Shown piece by piece: positions 30,935 through 37,415 of a stretch of 50,888 nt of DNA. Location of the stretch: positions 1-50,888 of the IMG/VR virus record IMGVR_UViG_3300022693_004335; one strand, given 5' to 3'. Both the position numbers and the translations under genes were made by a program. The notes under the pieces were generated by a model. The model was not told the DNA's origin, made no database searches, and saw nothing but the letters and a program-made list of their open reading frames with translations. The stretch is from a virus. Position 1 is the stretch's first letter. Each line of letters begins with the position of its first letter.

Positions 30935-31306
30935 TTAATCTTCTGTTTTAATTTCACATGGTTCCGGCATAGTTTCTAATCTTATTGCCGGTATAGTTTT
31001 ATGATTCTCTAATATTGCTTTTGAAATACGATGCCAACCATCACATAGATAACCATCTTCATCAAAAAGTATAGGTTTAGTAAGATCTGCGTCTTGAATC
31101 CGTTTTACGTGATATATAAATGAATTCATATTGATGTTATCTCCCCAAGGCATACGGGACAAATCAATTCCCACGAGAGGCATTTCAAAAACTTCAAATT
31201 GCTTTGAGTGTTCTATCAATGAAAAAGCGGAATACACGCGATTACCAACATTGAAATTGTTCTCTGAATAATGAAATGGCTTTATTTTAACCTTAGGTAT
31301 ATTCAT
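30935..31306 (-). CDS. ParB-like nuclease-fold protein (IbrB-like)
   Basis: 123 residues (MNIPKVKIKPFHYSENNFNV). The ParB/Srx-type motif is at about 85-100: 'LFDEDGYLCDGWHRISKAIL', with the 'DG-HR' core and the following helix. The N-terminal 'IDLSRMPWG...INMNSFIYHVKRI' segment precedes it. Stand-alone members of this fold include the IbrB protein paired with the PAPS-reductase-like IbrA. Here the IbrA-like gene lies 3.3 kb away on the other strand. It is directly downstream of the portal gene (0 bp apart), so it is expressed with the packaging genes. Confidence 0.75.
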   Translation of the reverse strand: MNIPKVKIKPFHYSENNFNVGNRVYSAFSLIEHSKQFEVFEMPLVGIDLSRMPWGDNINMNSFIYHVKRIQDADLTKPILFDEDGYLCDGWHRISKAILENHKTIPAIRLETMPEPCEIKTED

Positions 31307-32656
31307 CTAGCTTACATTAAAAGTTTCACCAATACTACTTACACCCTCAGCTTTGATCTTATCCAGTTCTTCACTTGGATTCTTCACAAGTGGATTATTT
31401 TGAACCGCGGTCTCTTGGCTCATTGTTGCCTTACCTCCTGTTGCGTTATAAAGCATCTGAATTTGCTCCGCTAGATCCTCAGGTATTGAGTAATTGAATT
31501 CAATGTCAAAGCTTAATTCATCATCATTAATTCCTAAACCGTTTTTGATTACTGATAGAATACGGCTGATTGCTGTATCATAAGCTCCACGTTTGCGTTT
31601 AGCTTTGTTGATGGCATCTTGCAGCATAAGCACGAGTGCGCGACCGGAAAGCGCTCCAATTCCTTTCACGTTGTCAAAGGATAGATCTGGAGTTTGTGAA
31701 ATACTATGAATGTCTTCTTTTAGCCAATCCTTTTCCAGTTCAATTGATTCAACTCCGGTGTCACGCTGCAAGAATTCTGCTTCCGCCTGAACAACTTGAT
31801 TGTCGTGTATTGCGTGGCCCAGTAAAAGAGATTTACCGTCATCATCAATTTCAATCAATGTTTCATCTTCACCCTCATCATTCTTAACCGTTCCACCTTT
31901 CAACTTTAGAATAGGAAATGCGAAATAGTTGTTTGATCCGGCAAGCTTTGACTTGAGCATTTCATAACGGTCAATCATTTCTTTCACGATAAACCATTCC
32001 GGCTCTTCCTGCTCGACAAATACAACCGGAATCACTCCGAACTCGTGTGGGTCTGATTTTTGGTACTTTTCATCTTGGTACTTGTGAATCTCAGTATCTG
32101 TAAATATCCATAAGTGCTCTACTTCATCAATCACAAATTCCCAGTAGAAAGCAACCAGATCACCATACACATCGTATTGAGGCGTGTACTTTCCATTTTC
32201 GGTCGTATAGAATCGCGACTTGATTTCTTTGCCGGTTTGACCTTGCATCATTGAGAATATGAATACTCCAATTGTGGTGCTCATTACACTCTCCGCAAAG
32301 TCCTGAAGTTTGTTGCTGATCCTATTCTTCTTGTATACATCTAGGATTGCAATCGCATTGGCATTATCTGCATCATTCGCTGAGATGGTTGGTGCATCAC
32401 CAAACAGGAAAGAAACCGCAGTATTCACGATTTTCTTTTGCAGCTGCACTTTGATACGCTCGGCTTTAACAGATTTTTTCCCTTGAGTGTAATCTTCTCG
32501 CTTTCCAATCTGCAGATCGCGTAGTTTTCTCCCTTCATCGCTTCCGCTATACTCCTTCGCGTATTCGGTTATTTTCTTTTGTCGCTTATCTTGAGTTGCT
32601 AGGTAATCTTTTACCTTTTGCGCGTCGGTGAAATCAAAGTCAAATTCTTCTTCCAT
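31307..32656 (-). CDS. portal protein (SPP1 gp6-like)
   Basis: A 449-residue portal protein of the SPP1 gp6 / DUF1073-like type. 'KKIVNTAVSFLFGDAPTISA' (about 70-89) is the portal N-terminal helix region. 'DLVAFYWEFVIDEVEHLWIF' and 'GVIPVVFVEQEEPEWFIVKE' follow, and the C-terminal third (about 315-400) has the long helix 'VKGIGALSGRALVLMLQDAI', which is typical of portals. It forms the dodecameric vertex through which DNA is packaged. Adjacent to the large terminase (3-bp gap). Confidence 0.9.
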   Translation of the reverse strand: MEEEFDFDFTDAQKVKDYLATQDKRQKKITEYAKEYSGSDEGRKLRDLQIGKREDYTQGKKSVKAERIKVQLQKKIVNTAVSFLFGDAPTISANDADNANAIAILDVYKKNRISNKLQDFAESVMSTTIGVFIFSMMQGQTGKEIKSRFYTTENGKYTPQYDVYGDLVAFYWEFVIDEVEHLWIFTDTEIHKYQDEKYQKSDPHEFGVIPVVFVEQEEPEWFIVKEMIDRYEMLKSKLAGSNNYFAFPILKLKGGTVKNDEGEDETLIEIDDDGKSLLLGHAIHDNQVVQAEAEFLQRDTGVESIELEKDWLKEDIHSISQTPDLSFDNVKGIGALSGRALVLMLQDAINKAKRKRGAYDTAISRILSVIKNGLGINDDELSFDIEFNYSIPEDLAEQIQMLYNATGGKATMSQETAVQNNPLVKNPSEELDKIKAEGVSSIGETFNVS

Positions 32657-32659
32657 AAT

Positions 32660-34180
32660 CTATGATCCAAAGTTTAATCCTTTGGGTTTTGTTGGTTTTG
32701 AGACAGTCGTTGGTACAACCAGTTCAAATATTTCTCGCATCATAAACGGGTCTAGTAAATCGGTACTCTCCCCATTGAGATACTTTTGTTTCATTTCTGC
32801 TTTTGGAATTAAAGCTTCTGGCTCTTCATCCAATTTTTTCTTTTTCTTTATCGCTTTACGTTCAGCCATCATTCGTTGACGAACGGTTTGCTTATCATCA
32901 AACATCTTATTCGCCACTTGAGGCATCACCCAAACTTCATTCTTTGCAACACGCTCACCGCTCAGGATGAAACATTGCGTTTTCAGATTCTTAAACTTTC
33001 TCCCGTCTTTCGTGTCGCGTGGTTTACTTCCGTTATCAAATGGAATCGAATTAGGAATGAATGCGTTGTTAGTCCCTCCGATAAACGCTCCTACTCCATT
33101 GGCATCATAAGCCACATTACGGTTAGGTACTCCGTGTTTCTCCTGCATTGCTATAATAGCATCGGTGACGTCTTTACCGGTGGACTTTTCAATAATGCTC
33201 ACATCAGTAATCCTGAAATCATCCCATACGTAAATGATAAGCTTATCCTGACCGCTCATTGCGACATCGACTGTTATGTATTTCTTACCGCCTTTTACAA
33301 AATTGTTAGTGAACACATCTTTAAAAGCATTGTAGTCATAGACATCTGCCGGATTGATTGAAACCTTCCAGTTTCCGTCAAGCAATTGGCGTTTAGAATC
33401 CTCATCTTGAGAAGCTAGGTTTGCCAGGTACTCAGGGTTATTTTTTAGAAGCTCCTTATTCTGGTAAACAGAACCGCCTATAAATGTGATTGATTTGACA
33501 AAGTGTTTGGCATCTATCCCTGAAGCTTCCACAAGTGGTTGAATAAAATATGCAGCTTTCGTTAAGCATTCTTCAACCGTATCTCCCCAGATCATTGTAT
33601 CTCCATCCTTGACAAAATATCTGACTACTCCTTGTCTTTCCGGAATCGGAAAACCATCTTCCCCAATCCACCAGCTTATCAATTCATAAACCCAGCTATC
33701 AGGATCCGGGTTACAAGTGGCCCTAACACAAGGTTTAATCTTACTGTTTGAACGGTTACGCGACAATAAATAAAAGAACGTCTGTTTTGAAAAGTGTGTT
33801 AACTCATCAAAACCTATAAATGGAATCTGTGACCCCTGCCAGCTCGTTACGTTTTTCTCGTGCTCTAAATGCGAGAACTTAATCTTTGCACCGCTATCAA
33901 ACTTCCACTGCAACTCAGTTTTATTTGATATCGCCCCGGCTAATGGATAAAGTTTATTGCTTTCATCCCACAAACCTCCTTGTGCTTTAATCTGGGTTGT
34001 AAGCCTTCTAAAAATTACAGCCCCGAAGTCTGGATCATCTACATCTCTAAGCGGATCAAGTAAAAGACAAAAAGTTTTACCAGCACCTGCGGCTCCTCCT
34101 CCAATCACGATATCTGCAGGACTAGCCAAAGCCATCATCTGATAACCTTCTTGCGGTCTAATCCTTTTTACTTCTCCCAT
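32660..34180 (-). CDS. terL: terminase large subunit
   Basis: About 506 residues from the ATG at 34180 (MGEVKRIRPQEGYQMMALAS); a TTG five codons upstream is less likely. Walker A is GGGAAGAGKT at 27-36 and Walker B 'PFIGFDELTH' has D125-E126, followed by the C-motif 'LSRNRSN'. The nuclease domain begins with 'YITVDVAMSGQD' (D305 and D312) and a third acidic cluster near 380-420. It packages DNA into the procapsid and cuts the concatemer. It overlaps the small subunit gene by about 23 bp. The C-terminal tail is basic. Confidence 0.95.
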   Translation of the reverse strand: MGEVKRIRPQEGYQMMALASPADIVIGGGAAGAGKTFCLLLDPLRDVDDPDFGAVIFRRLTTQIKAQGGLWDESNKLYPLAGAISNKTELQWKFDSGAKIKFSHLEHEKNVTSWQGSQIPFIGFDELTHFSKQTFFYLLSRNRSNSKIKPCVRATCNPDPDSWVYELISWWIGEDGFPIPERQGVVRYFVKDGDTMIWGDTVEECLTKAAYFIQPLVEASGIDAKHFVKSITFIGGSVYQNKELLKNNPEYLANLASQDEDSKRQLLDGNWKVSINPADVYDYNAFKDVFTNNFVKGGKKYITVDVAMSGQDKLIIYVWDDFRITDVSIIEKSTGKDVTDAIIAMQEKHGVPNRNVAYDANGVGAFIGGTNNAFIPNSIPFDNGSKPRDTKDGRKFKNLKTQCFILSGERVAKNEVWVMPQVANKMFDDKQTVRQRMMAERKAIKKKKKLDEEPEALIPKAEMKQKYLNGESTDLLDPFMMREIFELVVPTTVSKPTKPKGLNFGS

Positions 34181-34682
34181 TGTTTGGTATTTCAAACATT
34201 GTGATGTTAGTTGATTTCTGAGTGTTGTCTTTTTCGTAGAAACCAGTGTGTTTGTGTATCATTTCCATTGCTTTCTCCTTGCTAACAAATGATAACTCTA
34301 CAAAAGTTTCAGTAACAACCTTATCCCCGTCCTTGTATGATTTTGAGGTCAGCTTATACTTGCTGATCAACCTTCTCATTTCTTCTGGTAATTCCTTTAT
34401 TTGCTCAGGGCTCAAAAGAATAGTTTCAGTTATATCCGAATATGCCCAATTCTCTAATTCTTCAAGTAGAACCTCATGTGTTGTCCTGAGTTTCTTCTTA
34501 GCTTCGTTCTGCTTTTCTTTTATATAGCCTTTAACCTCTGGTATTCTCTGGATTTTAGAAAAGCTGTCATCTGCTCTTTTAGCCTTTGGATAAAGCGTTC
34601 TATAAGCCTCTGCTCCGTTAAATCCATTAACGAACCATTGGTCTATAACTGCTTTATATTTTTCAAAGGTTTTTTTAGTCAT
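34158..34682 (-). CDS. terS: terminase small subunit
   Basis: A 174-residue protein of the Terminase_2 type. The N-terminal 'KYKAVIDQWFVNGFNGAEAY' plus 'RTLYPKAKRADDSFSKIQRI' 'PEVKGYIKEKQ' is the typical HTH (binding pac/cos DNA). A middle acidic helical oligomerisation region and an extended C-terminal tail follow, as expected. It lies just upstream of the large subunit. Its own upstream gap (35215-35463) is rich in structured repeats and could contain the packaging site. Confidence 0.88.
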   Translation of the reverse strand: MTKKTFEKYKAVIDQWFVNGFNGAEAYRTLYPKAKRADDSFSKIQRIPEVKGYIKEKQNEAKKKLRTTHEVLLEELENWAYSDITETILLSPEQIKELPEEMRRLISKYKLTSKSYKDGDKVVTETFVELSFVSKEKAMEMIHKHTGFYEKDNTQKSTNITMFEIPNNGRSKKD

Positions 34683-34939
34683 TATCTAAATCTTTCGCCT
34701 CTGGTCCACAAATAACCAATGAAGGAATCTATTTTTTGAATTGCTGTTCTTACTCTGTGTCTGAATCCTGGTCTGTGATATGACAGAAACAGAAAATCTT
34801 CTTCTTCGTCTTTTTCAATCACAATCAAAATAGCCCCAGCCATATCATGATCTTTTACGATATCAGCTAACTTCTTCAAGACAGGATTATCTCTTTGAGT
34901 ATCTGGATAGCTTTTTATGTGATTGAGTTTGCTCATCAT
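34682..34939 (-). CDS. hypothetical protein (85 aa)
   Basis: 85 residues (MMSKLNHIKSYPDTQRDNPV). 'DHDMAGAILIVIEKDEEEDF' then 'LFLSYHRPGFRHRVRTAIQK' has an alpha/beta look with an aromatic-basic end. It starts 1 bp into the small terminase stop and overlaps the DUF4031 gene by 4 bp. No family recognised. Confidence 0.5.
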   Translation of the reverse strand: MMSKLNHIKSYPDTQRDNPVLKKLADIVKDHDMAGAILIVIEKDEEEDFLFLSYHRPGFRHRVRTAIQKIDSFIGYLWTRGERFR

Positions 34940-35214
34940 TCATCCATTAATTTAGATAGGACTGGATAGCACTTTCTAATGATTTCCTTGTCGCTCACTT
35001 CAACCGCTCCTAACTCAACAGCTTTTTGTTTCATCCCTTTTGAAACATCGTAATGAGGATGATTCTTTTTGTTTTGAAACCATTTCCGATTAACTCCAAT
35101 AGCATCTGCCATTTTGTGAAGTGATTCAATATCTGCACTTGCCATATGACTCATAAGCATCCTTCCATAAGGATATTCTCTTCTGCCTACGTAAACAGTT
35201 TTATCTAAGCTCAT
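34936..35214 (-). CDS. DUF4031-family phage protein
   Basis: 92 residues (MSLDKTVYVGRREYPYGRML). Two clear family blocks: 'VYVGRREYPYGRMLMSHMAS' and 'LHKMADAIGVNRKWFQNKKN' with 'HYDVSKGMKQKAVELGAVEV'. Members of DUF4031 occur in phages and mobile elements; their function is not known. The gene precedes the small terminase group and is preceded by a tRNA-like element 15 bp upstream. Confidence 0.85.
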   Translation of the reverse strand: MSLDKTVYVGRREYPYGRMLMSHMASADIESLHKMADAIGVNRKWFQNKKNHPHYDVSKGMKQKAVELGAVEVSDKEIIRKCYPVLSKLMDE

Positions 35215-35229
35215 AATTCAATTATTTCG

Positions 35230-35327
35230 GAAAGAGGGAAGGAATCGAACCTTCAAAGAACAGCTACTCGCGTATAGCTTATTGTTCTGCCAGTATCTGG
35301 TGCGATCGCCTATTCGCAGCCTCTCTC
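35230..35327 (-). ncRNA. tRNA-like element with atypical anticodon region
   Basis: On the minus strand, 98 nt: acceptor-like stem GAGAGAGG/CCTCTTTC (8 bp with one G-T), D-arm TGCGA-ATAGGCGA-TCGCA and T-arm GAAGG-TTCGATT-CCTTC. The stretch between D- and T-arm, about 49 nt, folds as CCAG-ATA-CTGG (3-nt loop) and AGAACA/TGTTCT closing GCTA/TAGC. No 7-nt anticodon loop can be drawn. No CCA encoded. This is the second element of this kind after 28058-28192; both, and 23961-24051, share the GGTTCGA loop and GG-bearing D-loop but not the anticodon. Confidence 0.5.
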
Positions 35328-35354
35328 ATTTTGCAGTTGCTTTTTACTGCCAAG

Positions 35355-35479
35355 CCAGTCTTGTGATAATTTGCCGGGTTGCATATACTCTCAACCAAAT
35401 ACCCTAAGCTTTGAATCAATCATTATCACGGCCACGATTAGCGACAACTAAGCGTCAAAAATGCTATTTGGTTGACTGG
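35355..35479. other. structured repeat-rich noncoding stretch
   Basis: Several interleaved inverted repeats: TCAACCAAATA (35391-35401) with TATTTGGTTGA (35465-35475), 11/11; CCAGTC (35355-35360) with GACTGG (35474-35479); GTGATAAT with ATTATCAC (start near 35363 and 35422); plus a GGTTG/CAACC hairpin near 35378-35395. The crossing pairs suggest a pseudoknotted RNA or a protein-binding DNA site. Being just upstream of the terminase genes, a packaging-site role is conceivable. Confidence 0.4.
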
Positions 35480-35793
35480 TTCTGTTTTATTGTCACGTCA
35501 AGTTGTGCAGCCATAAGCGCACCTGACTTTTCAAATTCTCTTTGGCGGTTGTCTGGGGTTGGGTTCCAAAATTCTTGATGCCACGGCCAAAATTCTTCTC
35601 TACGCCAATCTGTATCATTCATTGCGTATGCTAATGACGCGGAAGCTAATTCCTCATTCTCGTAATAGGTTTCAAGATCCCTTTCAACATCATAACCCTT
35701 CACTTCTTTTTGTCTTGCTCGCTCTTTGCATATTGCAGCACACCCGGGACCGAACTCCTTTTCTATTTCCTGAAGTAGTTGCTCTCTATTCAT
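35464..35793 (-). CDS. conserved phage protein (109 aa)
   Basis: 109 residues (MNREQLLQEIEKEFGPGCAA). 'ICKERARQKEVKGYDVERDL' , 'ELASASLAYAMNDTDWRREE', then 'FWPWHQEFWNPTPDNRQREF' and 'EKSGALMAAQLDV' follow a widespread small phage protein family with a WPW motif and an R-x-RE...K-x-GAL end. The activity is unknown. Its 3' end contains one arm of an 11-bp inverted repeat. It overlaps the next upstream gene by 8 bp. Confidence 0.75.
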   Translation of the reverse strand: MNREQLLQEIEKEFGPGCAAICKERARQKEVKGYDVERDLETYYENEELASASLAYAMNDTDWRREEFWPWHQEFWNPTPDNRQREFEKSGALMAAQLDVTIKQNQSTK

Positions 35794-35950
35794 TGTCCTT
35801 TTCCTTTTTAGCCTTCGGCTTTATCTCAACTCCCTTTCCAGCGTTTATGATTTCCTCTCCACGCTCTTTGGTTCTCTCGATTGTGGTTTTTGGGAGAATG
35901 GTTTCTCCGGTGATCTTATCGATGAACTTTTCAGTGACTTTTATCTTCAT
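35786..35950 (-). CDS. 54-aa phage protein
   Basis: 54 residues (MKIKVTEKFIDKITGETILP). The pattern 'FIDKITGETILPKTTIERTK' plus 'ERGEEIINAGKGVEI' matches the small phage proteins that start K-V-T-K-x-F-x-D-K-x-G and continue ER-A-x-E-I; their function is unknown. It overlaps the downstream gene by 8 bp, showing translational coupling. Confidence 0.65.
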   Translation of the reverse strand: MKIKVTEKFIDKITGETILPKTTIERTKERGEEIINAGKGVEIKPKAKKEKDNE

Positions 35951-36015
35951 ATCTCGAATTTTTAATTATCTGATAATCAATATTTATGTCTCACTCTCTC
36001 ACAGGGTGGAGACAA

Positions 36016-36105
36016 TCATTTCCTAATCAATATCAAGTGCCACGCTCCTGCCGCGATTCCTCCGCAAACTATTCCTGCGGCTACTATGGTTAATACTGCG
36101 CTCAT
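36016..36105 (-). CDS. 29-aa membrane peptide
   Basis: A 29-residue peptide (MSAVLTIVAAGIVCGGIAAG ...AWHLILIRK), one hydrophobic helix with a positive end. Its ATG overlaps the TGA of the HNH-like gene (ATGA), and nothing else explains this stretch. Small-membrane-protein genes of this length are easily missed, so support is moderate. Confidence 0.4.
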   Translation of the reverse strand: MSAVLTIVAAGIVCGGIAAGAWHLILIRK

Positions 36106-36434
36106 ACTGCATCCATTTCGTAAACTTCATACTTGGCTATCTGAGCATCCATCCAAGCGTAATCAAAAGAAACTCCGTTGAGTTCAAGGAAATCTCTATG
36201 CTTTCTAAACTGTTCTGCGGTAGTGTGCTTCTTGTCTCCAAGTTCTAAATGCTCAGCTCTTGTCTGGGCCATTAAGTTTTCGATTCGGTCTAGGCTTCGG
36301 TCTGGATTTCCTCCAGCACCGCGGCAAATGATATGGCAAACATCAATTGCTCTTTGTCCGCTGATCTCGCTAGGAATAAAATCAGTGTCAGAGTAGCCCA
36401 AGGCTTGCATATAGATCTTTGTATGAGGCTTCAT
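36102..36434 (-). CDS. HNH-like phage protein
   Basis: 110 residues (MKPHTKIYMQALGYSDTDFI). The core 'AIDVCHIICRGAGGNPDRSL' followed by 'IENLMAQTRAEHLELGDKKH' has the shape of an HNH fold (H-x3-R-x2-GG ... N-L ... H), similar to phage HNH proteins next to terminases that help DNA cutting. One of the usual Cys knuckles is missing, so it could be a degenerate form. Coupled by 4-bp overlaps to both neighbours. Confidence 0.65.
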   Translation of the reverse strand: MKPHTKIYMQALGYSDTDFIPSEISGQRAIDVCHIICRGAGGNPDRSLDRIENLMAQTRAEHLELGDKKHTTAEQFRKHRDFLELNGVSFDYAWMDAQIAKYEVYEMDAV

Positions 36435-36574
36435 TTCCCTATTCCCTTTAGTTTCTCCAACCGCTCGCGGTATGGTTGCTTTGCTTTCTCACTTGCGTTT
36501 CCTAGAATCATATTCTCGTGGCTTTTAATTGCCTTATCGAGATTGATTACCGTTTCGCATTTTGAGATTTTCAT
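36431..36574 (-). CDS. 47-aa hypothetical protein
   Basis: ATG at 36572-36574, 47 residues (MKISKCETVINLDKAIKSHE ...LEKLKGIGK), charged helix. Its stop overlaps the HNH-like gene's ATG by 4 bp. No family recognised. It begins just after a strong terminator hairpin for the tRNA. Confidence 0.55.
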   Translation of the reverse strand: MKISKCETVINLDKAIKSHENMILGNASEKAKQPYRERLEKLKGIGK

Positions 36575-36584
36575 TTTAAACTTT

Positions 36585-36634
36585 TTAAAAACCCAGAGGC
36601 TTGATTTTTGAATTACTCAAGCCTTATCTGGGTT
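36585..36634 (-). terminator. terminator after the tRNA gene
   Basis: On the minus strand AACCCAGA (36627-36634) pairs with TCTGGGTT (36590-36597) and GGCTTGA with TCAAGCC inside it, 15 bp in two blocks, followed by TTTTT. It ends the tRNA transcript and insulates the gene at 36574. Confidence 0.8.
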
Positions 36635-36730
36635 TATACACGCTTATTGACTATTGGGCGTTTCCGCAGAATAATCGTCATCGTATTTTACCCTTCTCCT
36701 GTGTTCGTCAACTCAGAGGTTGGATTTCCG

Positions 36731-36804
36731 TAGCGGGAGCTGGATTCGAACCAGCGGCCTCCGGGTTATGGGCCCGGCGAGCTGACCATCTGCTCTATCC
36801 CACG
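36731..36804 (-). tRNA. tRNA-Met(CAU), initiator-like
   Basis: A complete 74-nt cloverleaf on the minus strand: acceptor CGTGGGA/TCCCGCT, D-arm GAGC...GCTC, anticodon arm CCGGG-CCCATAA-CCCGG with anticodon CAT, 5-nt variable region, T-arm GCTGG-TTCGAAT-CCAGC, discriminator A. Three consecutive G-C pairs at the bottom of the anticodon stem and a mismatched first acceptor pair (C1·U72) are initiator-tRNA hallmarks. The CCA end is not encoded (CGG follows). Flanked by two terminators. Confidence 0.9.
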
Positions 36805-36806
36805 AT

Positions 36807-36837
36807 TTAAAAAGCCTCACCTACTAAGCGAGGCTTT
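36807..36837 (-). terminator. terminator after the secreted-protein gene
   Basis: On the minus strand AAAGCCTC (36830-36837) pairs with GAGGCTTT (36811-36818), 11-nt loop, then a T-run. It lies between the gene at 36854-37177 and the tRNA. Confidence 0.85.
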
Positions 36838-36853
36838 CAATTTTTAATATGTG

Positions 36854-37177
36854 CTATTCATTGCTGCAATTGAGCCCGTCTCTTGGGGACCTATAAACTT
36901 CTGGGGTGAAGGCTACTGCATAGGATTGAACAAGAGTTGATTTTAATTTCTCGGCTTTTTCAAAATCATTAATCACTGGAGTTAAATCAACTGGTTCTTT
37001 TTTTAAATTCACTTGCAATTCCTGAGAAACAGAAACAGCGGCTACCACTTGCACAGCCTGATCCTTATGGATTTCAGTTGCGCTTGAATTCTCGCTCAGG
37101 TCAGTTGTAGTATTACTGAATCCCGTGAAGCTGATCATACAGACCAACAACATCAATAAGCTAGCTATCGCTTTCAT
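36854..37177 (-). CDS. secreted hypothetical protein (107 aa)
   Basis: 107 residues with a clear signal peptide (MKAIASLLMLLVCMISFTGF, cleavage after about residue 20-22) and a short mature domain of 85 residues, 'DQAVQVVAAVSVSQELQVNL' onward. No lipobox Cys was found at the cleavage site. It stands alone between a 238-bp upstream gap and its own terminator. Possibly expressed in the lysogen (lysogenic conversion). No family recognised. Confidence 0.6.
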   Translation of the reverse strand: MKAIASLLMLLVCMISFTGFSNTTTDLSENSSATEIHKDQAVQVVAAVSVSQELQVNLKKEPVDLTPVINDFEKAEKLKSTLVQSYAVAFTPEVYRSPRDGLNCSNE

Positions 37178-37382
37178 ATAATCTTAATTGCCAGTTGGCA
37201 GAAATGTAAAATCGAAAGGACATAAAATGCCCGTAAAGGAATATTGAAGGCGTTAGCCTAATCGGAAAATTGGTAAGTGGTATTCTTGAAAATTGTTGCC
37301 TGATTAACAGGACTTAGGAAGATTGGTAAGGAGTATGCAAGATGCGAAAACCTTGTGATTATTCCTAGTTTTTAGGCTTAAA
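37178..37382. other. intergenic leader with direct repeats
   Basis: About 205 bp without a gene. Two near-identical direct repeats, GGAAAATTGGTAAG (37264-37277) and GGAAGATTGGTAAG (37317-37330), lie 53 bp apart, and the palindrome TGCCAGTTGGCA is near 37190. A site for a regulator or a leader RNA is possible. No promoter core is clear. Confidence 0.4.
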
Positions 37383-37415
37383 AGTTTTCGATTAATTTAA
37401 TGTTTCAAAATAGCA
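37383..37415 (-). promoter_or_regulatory. promoter-like repeat shared with 26523-26555
   Basis: The stretch matches 26523-26555 at about 24 of 27 positions, then continues ATAGCA after one gap. At 26523 the same element lies upstream of the RMF-like gene with the -7 box TATCTTTG; here the box is TATTTTG, one base short. It could start a minus-strand transcript with a 200-nt leader to the secreted-protein gene. Confidence 0.45.

Noticed and set aside
30757-30957. Alternative 66-residue frame over the gene at 30750-30932
   Set aside because: The other frame has a better start in line with the neighbouring stop; they are mutually exclusive.
32876-33361. 161-residue plus-strand frame
   Set aside because: Lies fully inside the terminase large subunit on the other strand and has no protein-like motif.
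35559-36026. 155-residue plus-strand frame
   Set aside because: Overlaps several tightly coupled minus-strand genes; likely chance.
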